DNA of 64,000 nucleotides, from assembly GCA_030041045.1 (NCBI GenBank), contig JASHOQ010000048.1, positions 62,001-126,000 on the forward strand, given 5' to 3'. Shown here in pieces: positions 27,787 to 36,412 of this stretch. The DNA comes from Acidobacteriaceae bacterium (GTDB taxonomy: Bacteria; Acidobacteriota; Terriglobia; Terriglobales; Acidobacteriaceae). The notes below the pieces were generated by a model. The model made no database searches and was not told the DNA's origin. It worked only from the letters and a program-made list of their open reading frames with translations. Made by a program: the position numbers and the translations under genes. Within the stretch, counting starts at the first letter, position 1; every line of letters begins with the position of its first letter.

Positions 27787-28959
27787 TCACCGGTCCACTT
27801 CTCCCAGCACAATATCCACGCTGCCGAAGATCAGCACCACGTCGGCCACGTTGTGTCCCAGGCACATGTCTTCCAGAACCGTCAGGTTGATCAGGCTCGG
27901 CGGGCGCACACGATACCGGTAGGGATTGGGGCTCCCATCGCTGATCAGGTAAAAACCAAGTTCGCCCTTCGGCGCCTCGATGCGCCCGTACGCCTCGCCC
28001 GGCTTGGGCCGGAAGCCGCGCAGCTTCGCCTTCGCATCCATGATGGGTCCGGCGGGAATCTCCTGGAGCGCCTGGTTGAGAATGCCGATCGACTCGCGCA
28101 TCTCCAGCACGCGCACCATGTAGCGGTCGTAGACGTCGCCGTGGTCGCCCAGGGGCACGCGGAAGCGAAAGCGGTCGTAGATGCCGTAATGGTCCACCTT
28201 GCGGATGTCGTAGTTGACGCCCGAAGCGCGCAGCATGGGCCCGCTGATGCTCGCATTCACAGCCAGATCGGGCTTCAACACACCCACGCCTTGGCAGCGC
28301 GCCATGAGGATTTCATTGCCGGTGAGCAGCGCTTCAAACTCGTCAACGAACGCGGGCAGCCCCGCCACCACTTTCTTCGTGGCCTCAAGCCACGCCGCGG
28401 AAAGATCCACGCGGCAGCCGCCGAAGCGCATGTAGTTGCACATCATGCGCGAGCCGGTGAGCGACTCGAACAGGTCGAGAATTTTTTCCCGCTCGCGGAA
28501 GGCATACATGAGCGGCGTGCCGCTGGCGCCCATCTCCTGCAGCAAAAATCCAATCGTTGACGCGTGGTTCTGGATGCGCGTCAGCTCGGCGAGAATCACG
28601 CGGATGTACTCGGCGCGTTCCGGCACCTCCTGGCCGGCGAGCTTTTCCACGGCCAGCGCGTAGGCCCAGTTGTTGGTGAGCGAGCAGAAATAGTCCAGCC
28701 GGTCCGTGTACGGCATCGATGCGAGATACGAGGCGCCCTCGGCGATCTTCTCGTGGTTGCGGTGCAGGTAGCCGAAGACGGGCTTCAGGCGCACCACGCG
28801 TTCGCCGTCCAGCGCCACATCCATGCGAAAGACGCCGTGCGTCGAGGGATGGTGCGGGCCCATCGCCACTTCGAGCAGCTCGCCTTCACCCTCAGGCTCA
28901 ACCGCCGGCGGCCGGTTCCACCCGGCCGCTCTCTCCGCTTTGGTCTCAACTACGCTCAC
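27787..28959 (-). CDS. nuoD: NADH-quinone oxidoreductase subunit D
   Basis: 49-kDa-type hydrophilic subunit lining the quinone site. 390 residues. [14 protein letters not shown] holds the quinone-binding His, and [23 protein letters not shown] and the C-terminal [17 protein letters not shown] are typical. The N-terminal ~30 residues are variable. NuoC and NuoD are separate genes here, not fused. 59 bp to nuoC are filled by a CCCTANT array. Confidence 0.96.
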   Translation of the reverse strand: MSVVETKAERAAGWNRPPAVEPEGEGELLEVAMGPHHPSTHGVFRMDVALDGERVVRLKPVFGYLHRNHEKIAEGASYLASMPYTDRLDYFCSLTNNWAYALAVEKLAGQEVPERAEYIRVILAELTRIQNHASTIGFLLQEMGASGTPLMYAFREREKILDLFESLTGSRMMCNYMRFGGCRVDLSAAWLEATKKVVAGLPAFVDEFEALLTGNEILMARCQGVGVLKPDLAVNASISGPMLRASGVNYDIRKVDHYGIYDRFRFRVPLGDHGDVYDRYMVRVLEMRESIGILNQALQEIPAGPIMDAKAKLRGFRPKPGEAYGRIEAPKGELGFYLISDGSPNPYRYRVRPPSLINLTVLEDMCLGHNVADVVLIFGSVDIVLGEVDR

Positions 28960-28967
28960 TGAGCCTT

Positions 28968-29036
28968 CCCTAGTCCCTAGTCCCTACAAGCTTTTCCCTA
29001 TTCCCTACTCCCTACTCCCTACTCCCTGTTCCCTTC
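28968..29036. repeat. Heptamer array in the nuoC-nuoD spacer
   Basis: CCCTAGT, CCCTATT and CCCTACT units repeat every 7 bases across the spacer and touch the 3' end of nuoC. Confidence 0.85.
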
Positions 29037-29699
29037 CGCAGCCGCGCTGTGCTCCTGCGCGCGCTTCAGCACCGCATCGTGCGCCGTGGGCTCATATTCG
29101 TAGTCGTCCGGCTCCACGTAGTCTTTGCGCATGGGGTGGTCCTTGAACTCGTCCCACATGAGAATGCGGCGCAGGTCGGGATGGCCGGTAAAGACAATGC
29201 CGTAGAGGTCGAAGACTTCGCGCTCCTGAAACTCGGCGCCGCGCCAGACAGGCGTGAACGAAGGCAGTTGAATCTGGTCAGTGCGGTTCACGGTTCGCAT
29301 GCGCAGCACCAGCGGCCCATGGTGCAAGGCCACCGAGTAGAGGTGATAGACGGTTTCAAGGTAGCCCGGCTCCACGCGCTTGCGCGTTTCTTCCGCAGTC
29401 TCGTCGACGATCTGGTCGACCTTGGCGCCATCGGGTCCGTCCACTGTCTTCGTCACTTGACGCGTTACTTTCACTTTCTCCGCGATCTCTTTGTCCAGCC
29501 AGTCCACTCCGGTGACGTTCGAAAGGTAGTCAAAGGCCAGCCCGGGCGCGTCGCGCAGAAACGTGGCCACCGCGACCGCGTGCGCCGGCTCAAGCCGCAG
29601 CGCGTGCTGCGCCGAGGGGCTGGGATTGGGCACGACCGTCACGCCTGCGCCGGGCACGGCCGCCTCAATCGCCGCCTTGATCTCTTCCGCTCTCTGCAA
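29019..29699 (-). CDS. nuoC: NADH-quinone oxidoreductase subunit C
   Basis: 30-kDa-type hydrophilic subunit, 226 residues. The C-terminal signature [36 protein letters not shown] is intact. Between [10 protein letters not shown] and [10 protein letters not shown] there is an inserted charged segment of ~40 residues ([30 protein letters not shown]) that most NuoC lack. The last residues ([11 protein letters not shown]) run into the CCCTANT array. Confidence 0.94.
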   Translation of the reverse strand: MQRAEEIKAAIEAAVPGAGVTVVPNPSPSAQHALRLEPAHAVAVATFLRDAPGLAFDYLSNVTGVDWLDKEIAEKVKVTRQVTKTVDGPDGAKVDQIVDETAEETRKRVEPGYLETVYHLYSVALHHGPLVLRMRTVNRTDQIQLPSFTPVWRGAEFQEREVFDLYGIVFTGHPDLRRILMWDEFKDHPMRKDYVEPDDYEYEPTAHDAVLKRAQEHSAAAEGNRE

Positions 29700-29787
29700 A
29701 ATCAGCTCCTCGCTCCCAGCTTTCAGCTCTCACTTCCTTTGCTCTTGCCCCAATCTCCACGACCACGCTGAAAGCTGAGCGCTGATG

Positions 29788-29850
29788 GCCTTAGTCCCTA
29801 GTCCCTAGTCCCTAGTCCCTAGTCCCTAGTCCCTACTCCCTCTTCCCTGT
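29788..29850. repeat. Heptamer array in the nuoB-nuoC spacer
   Basis: At least seven nearly perfect TCCCTAG units in tandem (29792-29840), ending at the nuoB 3' end. Confidence 0.9.
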
Positions 29851-30452
29851 ATCTCCACCGGCCACACGCCCCGGTTCGACGGCGGCTCGAGATCGTGCGC
29901 GCCCTGTTCCGGCACCGGAAACTCGCACTGCGCGTCAGCGTCGAGATAGCGCGGCCGGCCTTCGCCGGTCAGCGGCTGACCGTCAATCTTCTTCTGCAGT
30001 GTCATGAAGGCCTGGATCAGCGCCTCCGGCCGCGGCGGACAGCCGGGGATGTGCACGTCCACGGGAATGTACCGGTCGATGCCCTTGAGCACGTTGTAGC
30101 CCTGCTTGAACGGCCCGCCTGAGATGGCGCAGGCGCCCATCGCGATCACATACTTCGGCTCCGCCATCTGGTTGTAAAGCCGCACCACCTGCGGCGCCAT
30201 CTTCTTGGTCACGGTGCCGGAGACGATCATCAGATCGGCCTGCCGCGGCGATGGGCGAAACACCTCGGCACCGAAGCGCGCCAGGTCGTAGCGGGCCATG
30301 GTGGTGGCAATCATCTCAATGGCGCAGCAGGCCAGGCCGAACTGCATGGGCCACACCGAGCTCCGCCGGCCCCAGTTGTAGAGCTCCTCGATGGTGGTAA
30401 CAAAGATGCCCTGCTTGCCCAGCTCGATTTTCAATTCCTTCTCGACAGCCAT
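29826..30452 (-). CDS. nuoB: NADH-quinone oxidoreductase subunit B
   Basis: Carries cluster N2, which reduces quinone. 208 residues. Ligands: the CC pair in [12 protein letters not shown], Cys in [12 protein letters not shown], and Cys in [11 protein letters not shown]. The RSSVWPMQ motif and [15 protein letters not shown] are typical. The C-terminus after RYLDADAQ is extended by ~35 residues and includes repeat-derived sequence (the array at 29788-29850), so the extreme tail is unlikely to matter. Confidence 0.96.
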   Translation of the reverse strand: MAVEKELKIELGKQGIFVTTIEELYNWGRRSSVWPMQFGLACCAIEMIATTMARYDLARFGAEVFRPSPRQADLMIVSGTVTKKMAPQVVRLYNQMAEPKYVIAMGACAISGGPFKQGYNVLKGIDRYIPVDVHIPGCPPRPEALIQAFMTLQKKIDGQPLTGEGRPRYLDADAQCEFPVPEQGAHDLEPPSNRGVWPVEIQGRGSRD

Positions 30453-30467
30453 CGTCGCTCCGCTCCG

Positions 30468-30631
30468 CTTCAGTGGTCAGTGATCAGTGAACAGTGGTCA
30501 GTTAGGCCTCACCCAATCCGAATTCTCCGGCTCTTACCCAAATCCGCCTTGAATCCACCCAAAAGCCATCCCATCACGCTGCAGCACGAATAAACTGACC
30601 ACTGATCAATGTCCACTGATCACTGTTTTTC
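30468..30631. repeat. Spacer nuoA-nuoB with two heptamer arrays
   Basis: CAGTGGTCAGTGATCAGTGAAC-like units near 30470-30500 and the inverted form CCACTGATCA..CACTGATCACTG near 30597-30627 bracket ~95 bp of unique sequence. Opposite polarity at the two ends means the spacer can fold back on itself. Confidence 0.75.
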
Positions 30632-31003
30632 TCACGCCCATGTCAAAATCCCCTTCGCCCACGCCCAGGCCAGGCCTTCCACCAGCATGAGCACAAAAAT
30701 GAGCATGGAGACGCAGGCCGCCACGCCGAGCCCCGTGAACGCTACCGCAAACGGCAGCAGGAACACGGCCTCCACATCGAAGATGAGAAAGATGATGGCG
30801 TAGAGGTAGTAGGCAGAGCGAAACTGCACCCACGCATCGCCCTTCGACACCAGCCCGCATTCGTAGATGGAGTTCTTGATCGCGTTCGGCTTGCGCGGCG
30901 AAAACAGGCGCGCCCACATCCACGCCAACCCCAGCGGAGCCAGCCCAAACAGAAGCGCGGCGACGAACAGGACTGCGAGGGAAAAATACGGACTGGAAGC
31001 CAT
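30632..31003 (-). CDS. nuoA: NADH-quinone oxidoreductase subunit A
   Basis: Three-helix membrane subunit that interacts with NuoH and the quinone site. 123 residues. The loop NSIYECGLVSKGDAWVQFRSAYYLYAIIFLIFDVEAVFL contains the conserved ECG and FDVE motifs. First gene of the operon; the promoter should lie in the ~240 bp upstream (31004-31246), next to an inserted palindromic element. No nuoE, nuoF or nuoG occurs in this operon. Confidence 0.95.
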   Translation of the reverse strand: MASSPYFSLAVLFVAALLFGLAPLGLAWMWARLFSPRKPNAIKNSIYECGLVSKGDAWVQFRSAYYLYAIIFLIFDVEAVFLLPFAVAFTGLGVAACVSMLIFVLMLVEGLAWAWAKGILTWA

Positions 31004-31246
31004 TTCCTGAACGAAAGTCCTTCTATTTCAACCTACCAGTTTCGGGCTGGTTTTGGCGATGCGCAGGCGCGCTCAATTCCCCGTTCAGTCCCATTTTCTC
31101 ACTGCTTATCCCATTCTGTGAACCGTTGGCTGGCAAACGCTCGGGCTCCTCTTGTGTCGCAGGGTCTCGGCCGGCGTTTCCCACGAGCCCCTTTATGGCT
31201 CATTGCCGTCAGAGACCGGCGTCCCCAAGGCCGCGCCTCTGCAACT

Positions 31247-31365
31247 TACAGCGGTTTCACAGTTGCTGTATCCCGAAGCCGCAGATGCTAAGTGGCTTTT
31301 TCACCAAGAAAAAGCCACCTTCCGCAACTGTGAAATATGGCTACATGTACTGTGGAACCGCTCTA
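31247..31365 (+). repeat. Palindromic TA-flanked element, type 1 copy A
   Basis: 119 bp between TA dinucleotides. Termini CAGCGGTTTCACAGT and ACTGTGGAACCGCTC are inverted with few mismatches. Nested inside are GTTGC/GCAAC and the perfect 11-bp stem GTGGCTTTTTC/GAAAAAGCCAC with a 5-base loop. Near-identical copies are at 34891 and 47345. The organisation is that of a MITE. Short open frames inside it are not considered genes. Confidence 0.85.
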
Positions 31366-31491
31366 AGGATTCTGAGCGGATAGTGAAGGCCGCGAAGGCC
31401 CTGTTGATTCTTCTTACGTTCGCCATGCCTTTGACGACGCTGTTATGTTGATTCATGAGCGGGGAGTCATGCAAGCAGGTGGCTGACAGCC

Positions 31492-31848
31492 ATGAACCGA
31501 AAGATGCCCATTGATATCGATGGTTACATCGCGCGCCACTCGAAGGAAGATCAGCGGCTGCTCCGGCAGATGCGCGCCACAATCGGAAAGGCTGCGCCCG
31601 AAGCCATAGAAAAAATCAGCTACGGAATTCCGACTTTTTACCTGAACGGGAATCTCGTACACTTCGCGGCGTTTCGCAATCACATTGGCTTTTATCCCAC
31701 GTCTTCGGGGATCGCCGCTTTCAAGGGGCAGCTGGGTCCCTACAAATCGTCGAAGGGCGCAGTGCAGTTCCCCAAGGACGAGCCGCTCCCGCTCGCGCTG
31801 GTCACCAGGATTGTGAAGTTTCGCGTGAAAGAGATTCGGGACAAATAG
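31492..31848 (+). CDS. DUF1801 (YdhG-like) protein
   Basis: 118 residues; a small single-domain protein with KISYGIPTFYLNGNLVHFAAFRNHIGFYPTS, the signature of the DUF1801/YdhG family, and an ending GAVQFPKDEPLPLALVTRIVKFRVKE. The role is unknown; the fold is related to frataxin-like small proteins and no catalytic residues are obvious. The start is ATG 31492, or ATG 31504 (MPIDID). Confidence 0.85.
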   Translation: MNRKMPIDIDGYIARHSKEDQRLLRQMRATIGKAAPEAIEKISYGIPTFYLNGNLVHFAAFRNHIGFYPTSSGIAAFKGQLGPYKSSKGAVQFPKDEPLPLALVTRIVKFRVKEIRDK

Positions 31849-31901
31849 CGGTTGCCTCAGCTTCGCCGCTTTTTGCCCGTTCCGTGGGGGGAGCGTCCCG
31901 C

Positions 31902-32018
31902 TAAAGCATTTTCTGAGTAGCTATATCCCGAAGACGGAAAGCAGAGTCGACGCGACCAACAGGGAGCGGCGACCTTGCGAAGGAACGAAGAGGACACAGC
32001 AACTCAGAAAATGCCGTA
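31902..32018 (+). repeat. Palindromic TA-flanked element, type 2 copy E
   Basis: 117 bp with perfect inverted ends GCATTTTCTGAG and CTCAGAAAATGC, flanked by TA. The segment GTAGCTATATCCCGAAGAC matches GTTGCTGTATCCCGAAGCC of type 1 at the same offset from the end, so the two types are related. The right arm overlaps the 3' end of the phosphoesterase gene and encodes its last four residues and stop. Second copy at 39985. Confidence 0.85.
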
Positions 32019-34850
32019 ATCGCCGTCGTTGTCCGCCTCTGTCTTCTTCGGCTTCTGCTTGAGCATCGCCGGCACGGGCGCATTCCCCATCGCGTCCTTC
32101 CACAGGATCACGTTGAGCTTTTCCACCGGCGCGCGATCCTCGTGGCTGAAGTCCATCTTCAGGCTGGCGCGTGCGCCTTCAGCATGGGGGCTGTTCGCCG
32201 TGTAGATGAGCCCGTTGTCGCGATTGGAAGTATCGGCGTCGTACGCCGGCTGATCGCCGGGGCCGGTGAACAAACCGTCCATGAGCGAGCAGAAAGCGTC
32301 GTTGTTGTTCATCGGCGGCAGGCCCAGAAGCATTTCCATGGTGCGGACCACGCTCACCGTGGAATAGAAATGGTCGTCGACGAACGGCGCCCCGTTTTCC
32401 CCATGCGGCGCATACTTGCTCACCACCAGCGCAATGCTGCGGTGCGCGTCCACGTGGTCGGCGCCGTTCTGCGCGTCGTCTTCGAGGATGAAGAACGCGG
32501 TATCGTCCCAGTAAGGCGAGTGCGAAACCGCCTCCACGGCGCGGCCCACGGCCAGATCGTTATCCGTCACTGAGGCCTTGGGCGTGGGCCAGCCGGGCCG
32601 CGTGCCCGCCGTGTGATCATCCGGCAGGCGCAGCAGGATGAAGTCCGGCATGGTGTCGTTGCCCTGCGCGCGATCGGCGATCCATCCCTTGAGATGGCGG
32701 AGGAAGACATCCACGCGAATCTGGTCGGGGACCCGCAGATTAAAGTCGGGCGCATCGGGATCGAAGTGGCCTACGAGCTCCGGCTTGGTGGCTGTATCGG
32801 CCACCAGCACCGGAATCGGCCACGGCCATTGGTTCGTGCCCCCGCCCCACGCCTCGGGCAGCGCATCGCCCGGCGCGTACGCCTTCTTTGCGCACTGCGG
32901 GCCGGCCAGCATCGGCCCCAGTTTGGGATCGGCCACCACCGGCTCATCGCAAAAGGTGGAGATGACGAACTCGCCGAAGTGGTAGTAGGTCTTGCCGTGC
33001 GCGGCCAAATCGCCCCACAGGTACCCGCTCCCGGGCTCGTTCACGTCGGGTATGTTCTCGAGCAGGGGAAAGCCATCGGCTACCACGCCTTCAAAATCGT
33101 AGGGCCGCTGCTCGCTGCGGTAGCTCTGCTGCCAGGTTTTTTCCAGATAATCCGAGCCGATGGCCGCGGTCGACCAGACGTGACCGTCGCCGGAGACCTC
33201 GCCCGAATCGTAGAAGTTGTCGAGCACGCCGAACTCGAGCGCGAGCTTGTGCTCGTTGGGCGTTACGGCTGCGCCGTACATGGTGAGCTTGGGGTCGCCG
33301 TTGCCCACCGGCTTGCCGTCCTGCTCCAGGTCACCGAAGATCTGGTCGTAGGTGCGGTTTTCCTTGATGATGTAGATCACGTGCTTGATGGGATTCGGCC
33401 GGCCGCCGGCAAAGGCGATCTTCCGCTGCCCCGCGATCATCAGGTTGGAATCGAGCACCACCGGCGTCCACTGCGGCAGATCGTTTTCAATCGCCGACTC
33501 GTCGATGCCGGAGAGCGAGCCGTAAAGCAGCGTGCCGATGTACGGGCCGCCGCCGTGCACAATGCTGCCGGCCGGGCTGTCGGCTGGGCGCTGCGGCGCG
33601 TTGTTGGGGCCCGTGCCCGTGCCTTTGCCCGTAGCCACAAAGAGACGCCCGCCCTGCGGCAGCGCGTCAAAGGCCATGGACATGGGCAGCCAATCGGTGG
33701 GAATAAACCCGTCGGGTGCCACCATGCCGGCCATCGCGGCCTTCGCCGTCAGCTTGCGAGTGTCGAAGACGGCCACCGCGTCACTGGCCATGTCTGCCGC
33801 GTAAAGGCGCACGCCGTTGGCATTCAAAGCAAGAGCCACCGGCTCGGCGCCGAAGGTCGTCTGTCCCGGCAGGCGGGTATCGAAGAAGCCTTTGACCGAG
33901 AGCTGCCCTGCGCTCAGATTCACTGCGGCTACGGCGTCGCGATTGGCCAGCGAAACGTAGAGCGTTTTGCCGTCGGGCGAGAGGGCAAGGGCACAGGGAT
34001 GCGAGCCGGCTGCAACGTCGCTCGTGGGTTTGAGCAGCGCCAGCCTACGCGTCACCGTACCAGCGGCCAGATCGAGCTCGGCAATCTCCGACGCGTTCCA
34101 CAGCGCCGCGTAGGCGTGGCGGCCGTCTTTCGCCAGGACAAGCGCAACAGGATAAGTGGAAGGCACGGTGTTGTTCTCGGAGAGATCGAAGCGCCCTTCC
34201 ACCGCGCCGGTTGTGGCGTCGAGTAGGACCACAAAGTCAGAAAGGTTGTCGGCGACGAGAAGCTTTTCGCGTCCGAACTGGCTCAGGACGGCAATGGCCG
34301 CCGGATAAGGAACGCCCATGTGGCTCTCTGCGCCGGCGGGCAAGCGGGTTACGCGGCCGGGCGCCAGGCTCTCCATGGGCAGAGGAATCAGCCGGTCGGG
34401 CGCGATCTTTCCGTCCTCAAAGCTGTACACCGCAATGCCGCTGCCGACCGCGTCGTTGTAATTGCGGATGGAATCGGTGAGCGAGGCCATGCTCGCATAG
34501 ATGTGGCTGCCGTCGGCGCTGAACGCCAGGCCGGAGAAGAGGGTTTGTTTGGCGCGCAAGGGTGTGCGCGCATCGGGAAAATCGGTGAGCGTGTCCATCT
34601 GCGTGTCCAGCACCGCCAGTGACTGTTCGTAATGCGACTCATATGTGCCGTAGCCCGCATTGACCGTCACCACGTAGCGGCCGTCGGGCGAGACGGCCAC
34701 GGAAAGAGGCAGCCCATTGATGCGGCGGGGATTGCCGGGGATTTCGCCCAGCAGCTGCTTGCTCGTGGGCAGATTGATCATTTGCGCCGCCGGCGCCGCG
34801 GGCGCGGCAAGCAGAGCCGCAGAGAAGACCGCCAGGAACGTTGCCTTCAT
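32004..34850 (-). CDS. Secreted beta-propeller phosphoesterase (PF04185-like)
   Basis: 948 residues from ATG 34850, giving a clean signal peptide (MKATFLAVFSAALLAAPAAPAAQ). The N-terminal ~430 residues are a YVTN/WD-like propeller with repeated units of the kind VAVSPDGRYVVTVN, LAFSADGSHIYAS and LALSPDGKTLYVSLANRDAVAAVNL. From ~residue 480 there is a phosphoesterase/acid phosphatase domain: KHVIYIIKENRTYDQIFGD, NFYDSGEVSGDGHVW, LEDDAQNGADHVDAHR. Proteins of this build occur in Acidobacteria and are predicted extracytoplasmic phosphatases/phospholipases; the substrate is unknown. The final residues YGIF and the stop lie in palindromic element E, so the native C-terminus may have been replaced. 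Confidence 0.9.
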   Translation of the reverse strand: MKATFLAVFSAALLAAPAAPAAQMINLPTSKQLLGEIPGNPRRINGLPLSVAVSPDGRYVVTVNAGYGTYESHYEQSLAVLDTQMDTLTDFPDARTPLRAKQTLFSGLAFSADGSHIYASMASLTDSIRNYNDAVGSGIAVYSFEDGKIAPDRLIPLPMESLAPGRVTRLPAGAESHMGVPYPAAIAVLSQFGREKLLVADNLSDFVVLLDATTGAVEGRFDLSENNTVPSTYPVALVLAKDGRHAYAALWNASEIAELDLAAGTVTRRLALLKPTSDVAAGSHPCALALSPDGKTLYVSLANRDAVAAVNLSAGQLSVKGFFDTRLPGQTTFGAEPVALALNANGVRLYAADMASDAVAVFDTRKLTAKAAMAGMVAPDGFIPTDWLPMSMAFDALPQGGRLFVATGKGTGTGPNNAPQRPADSPAGSIVHGGGPYIGTLLYGSLSGIDESAIENDLPQWTPVVLDSNLMIAGQRKIAFAGGRPNPIKHVIYIIKENRTYDQIFGDLEQDGKPVGNGDPKLTMYGAAVTPNEHKLALEFGVLDNFYDSGEVSGDGHVWSTAAIGSDYLEKTWQQSYRSEQRPYDFEGVVADGFPLLENIPDVNEPGSGYLWGDLAAHGKTYYHFGEFVISTFCDEPVVADPKLGPMLAGPQCAKKAYAPGDALPEAWGGGTNQWPWPIPVLVADTATKPELVGHFDPDAPDFNLRVPDQIRVDVFLRHLKGWIADRAQGNDTMPDFILLRLPDDHTAGTRPGWPTPKASVTDNDLAVGRAVEAVSHSPYWDDTAFFILEDDAQNGADHVDAHRSIALVVSKYAPHGENGAPFVDDHFYSTVSVVRTMEMLLGLPPMNNNDAFCSLMDGLFTGPGDQPAYDADTSNRDNGLIYTANSPHAEGARASLKMDFSHEDRAPVEKLNVILWKDAMGNAPVPAMLKQKPKKTEADNDGDYGIF

Positions 34851-34890
34851 GCAAAACCTCAGGGGAAGCAATCGACGTTGTTCCGCTCAC

Positions 34891-35008
34891 TACAGCGGTT
34901 TCACAGTTGCCGTATCCCGAAGCCGCAGATGCTAAGTGGCTTTTTCACCAGGAAAAAGCCACCTTCCGCAACTGTGAAATATGGCTACATGTACTGTGGA
35001 ACCGCCTA
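34891..35008 (+). repeat. Palindromic TA-flanked element, type 1 copy B
   Basis: 118 bp, flanked by TA, nearly identical to copy A (changes include TTGCCGTATCC, ACCAGGAAAAAG and one base lost in the right end). Located 40 bp upstream of the phosphoesterase start, between it and the lipoprotein gene at 35211. Confidence 0.85.
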
Positions 35009-35210
35009 GCCGCAACCATCGAGGAAGTCAGCGCGGGAATCGCGCCCAAGTGGGATTGTACATGGACAAGGTTGGCCGGATGCGCGTTTCGCCGCGATGC
35101 GGCTGGCCGCTGCATGCGCGCAAAGCCTTGCATTCGGTTGAAAGGGGCGCGCTCAGGCTTGCGCTCGAGCTCGACGCCGAAGAGCCGCTGCACGGCATCA
35201 TCCCTCCGGC

Positions 35211-35870
35211 TCAGTCGCTTTTGTCGGAACTGCCGTCGATGCCGGCGGGCAGATCGAGCGCCACCAGCGCGAAGCGCGTCTCTCCGCCTGAGGCGCTCTC
35301 GAAGCCGACAATGTGCTGATGGCGCAGGGAGCCGGCCTTCAGCTCAAAATCGCCTGAATCGCTGTGAAAGTCACCCATGTTGGCGTGCACGTTCCTGTCG
35401 TCGTTGCAGGTCAATCCTTCCGAGGTGATGGTCGGCGTTCCTACGGGCTGGTTGCCATCGCAGGTGAGCACGTCGCCGTAACGCGACAGCGCTTTCTTGT
35501 AGAACGCCGCCACCTGGTCCCGATTGTCCGTGGTGCCGTAGGTCACGGCGCGGACACGCAACTGCCACTCGCCGAAACCCATATGCACATCGGCGGACTT
35601 GTGCGAGTCGTCGTCCTTCACCGGCCGCGCGCCGGGGTAAACGGGAAGCCCGAGGTCCGCGGCCGTTGTCTGATCGGTATTCACGCGAATGCCGCCGAAC
35701 GGCGTCTCCATCTGCACCTCCTTGTCTTCGCCGTTGGCTCCTTTCTCCACGTGCAGCCGGCAGCCGGCCGTCCACGCCGCGAGCACCAGCGCGACGACCG
35801 CTGCGACCGCGCGGCGCAGCCGCATGCGCGAAGCGCTCGGGGCCGGAATTTGCATCGGGTTCGGTTCCAT
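35211..35870 (-). CDS. Putative lipoprotein of unknown function
   Basis: 219 residues. A basic N-terminus (RMRLRRAV) precedes a hydrophobic stretch ending in LAAWTAGC, a good lipobox. The mature part includes FGGIRVNTDQTTAADLGLPVYPGARPVKDDDSHKSADVHM and VAAFYKKALSRYGDVLTCDG. This combination (PxYPGA followed by a Y-helix) recurs in acidobacterial exported proteins of unknown role. Its upstream region is a 190-bp gap ending at the terminator of the next gene. Confidence 0.78.
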   Translation of the reverse strand: MEPNPMQIPAPSASRMRLRRAVAAVVALVLAAWTAGCRLHVEKGANGEDKEVQMETPFGGIRVNTDQTTAADLGLPVYPGARPVKDDDSHKSADVHMGFGEWQLRVRAVTYGTTDNRDQVAAFYKKALSRYGDVLTCDGNQPVGTPTITSEGLTCNDDRNVHANMGDFHSDSGDFELKAGSLRHQHIVGFESASGGETRFALVALDLPAGIDGSSDKSD

Positions 35871-36000
35871 GGAATTCCCTCTCGCCTTTTGGATACGTTT
35901 TTGGCGCCTCCACGGTTCCCGTACCGTTCACCCTCGAGATCGGGCATGCCGGTCATGGCCCACCCGCAGATGATTTTTCTCGCTTTGCACCACGCCCGAA

Positions 36001-36040
36001 GAAAACAAAAAGGCCGCAGCGCAGGGTCGCGGCGGCCGTT
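36001..36040 (-). terminator. Rho-independent terminator of the 40-residue gene
   Basis: On the minus strand GGCCGC pairs with GCGGCC (extended by AAAC/…TT ends) around a GC-rich loop and is followed by TTTTTGTTTTC. It lies 20 bases past the stop of the small gene at 36061. Confidence 0.8.
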
Positions 36041-36060
36041 TGCTTTCCGTTCCACCCGTT

Positions 36061-36183
36061 TCAGTGCGAGTGTCCGTTCGATTCGGAGGGCGGGTCTTCC
36101 TTGCTGCTGGTGGCCCACAGAATCGAAGCGGCAAAGACCAGGATGATGACGGGAACAACCAAATAAGGCGAACTAATGCTCAT
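36061..36183 (-). CDS. 40-residue single-pass membrane peptide
   Basis: Short gene not obvious from length alone. It encodes MSISSPYLVVPVIILVFAAS, continuing ILWATSSKED and ending in a hydrophilic SESNGHSH tail. One transmembrane helix (about residues 7-24) is followed by an acidic/polar tail. AAGGAG lies ~9 bases before the ATG, and a strong terminator follows, so it has its own expression signals on both sides. Function unknown; the build is that of small respiratory or transporter accessory peptides, which is only an analogy. Confidence 0.7.
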   Translation of the reverse strand: MSISSPYLVVPVIILVFAASILWATSSKEDPPSESNGHSH

Positions 36184-36227
36184 CGGGTGAGGCTCCTTCT
36201 CCCTTCAAGAGTAGCAGAACGGTGGAG

Positions 36228-36412
36228 AGCGATCAGCGGTCAGTGATCAGTGATCAGTGGAGAGCGAACAGTGAACAGTGGTCGGTGATCAGCTATCCGT
36301 TCCCTGTTCCCTTTGTCCATTTATCCCTTGGTCCCTATACCCTATTCCCTATTCCCTATTCCCTGACCCCTGTTCCCTGTCCACTGTTCACTGTCCACTG
36401 TTCACTGTTTCG
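36228..36412. repeat. Long heptamer array, mixed units
   Basis: GATCAGT units (36234-36296), then CCCTNTT units (36300-36380), then CACTGTT/CACTGTC units (36380-36410), all with a 7-base period. It runs into the last codons of the mannosidase gene. Opposite polarities of CAGTGA and CACTG units lie ~120 bp apart. Confidence 0.85.

Noticed and set aside
31260..31383. Short frame inside the type 1 palindromes that repeats in all three copies (…GFFTKKKPP…)
   Set aside because: Open only because the copies are nearly identical; no ribosome site, and the stems explain the conservation.
32613..34226. 537-residue plus-strand frame antisense to the phosphoesterase (similar long frames antisense to GH38, the cytochrome and complex I genes)
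   Set aside because: High-GC shadow frames; sequence shows no recognisable domain and the opposite strand has clear conserved motifs throughout.
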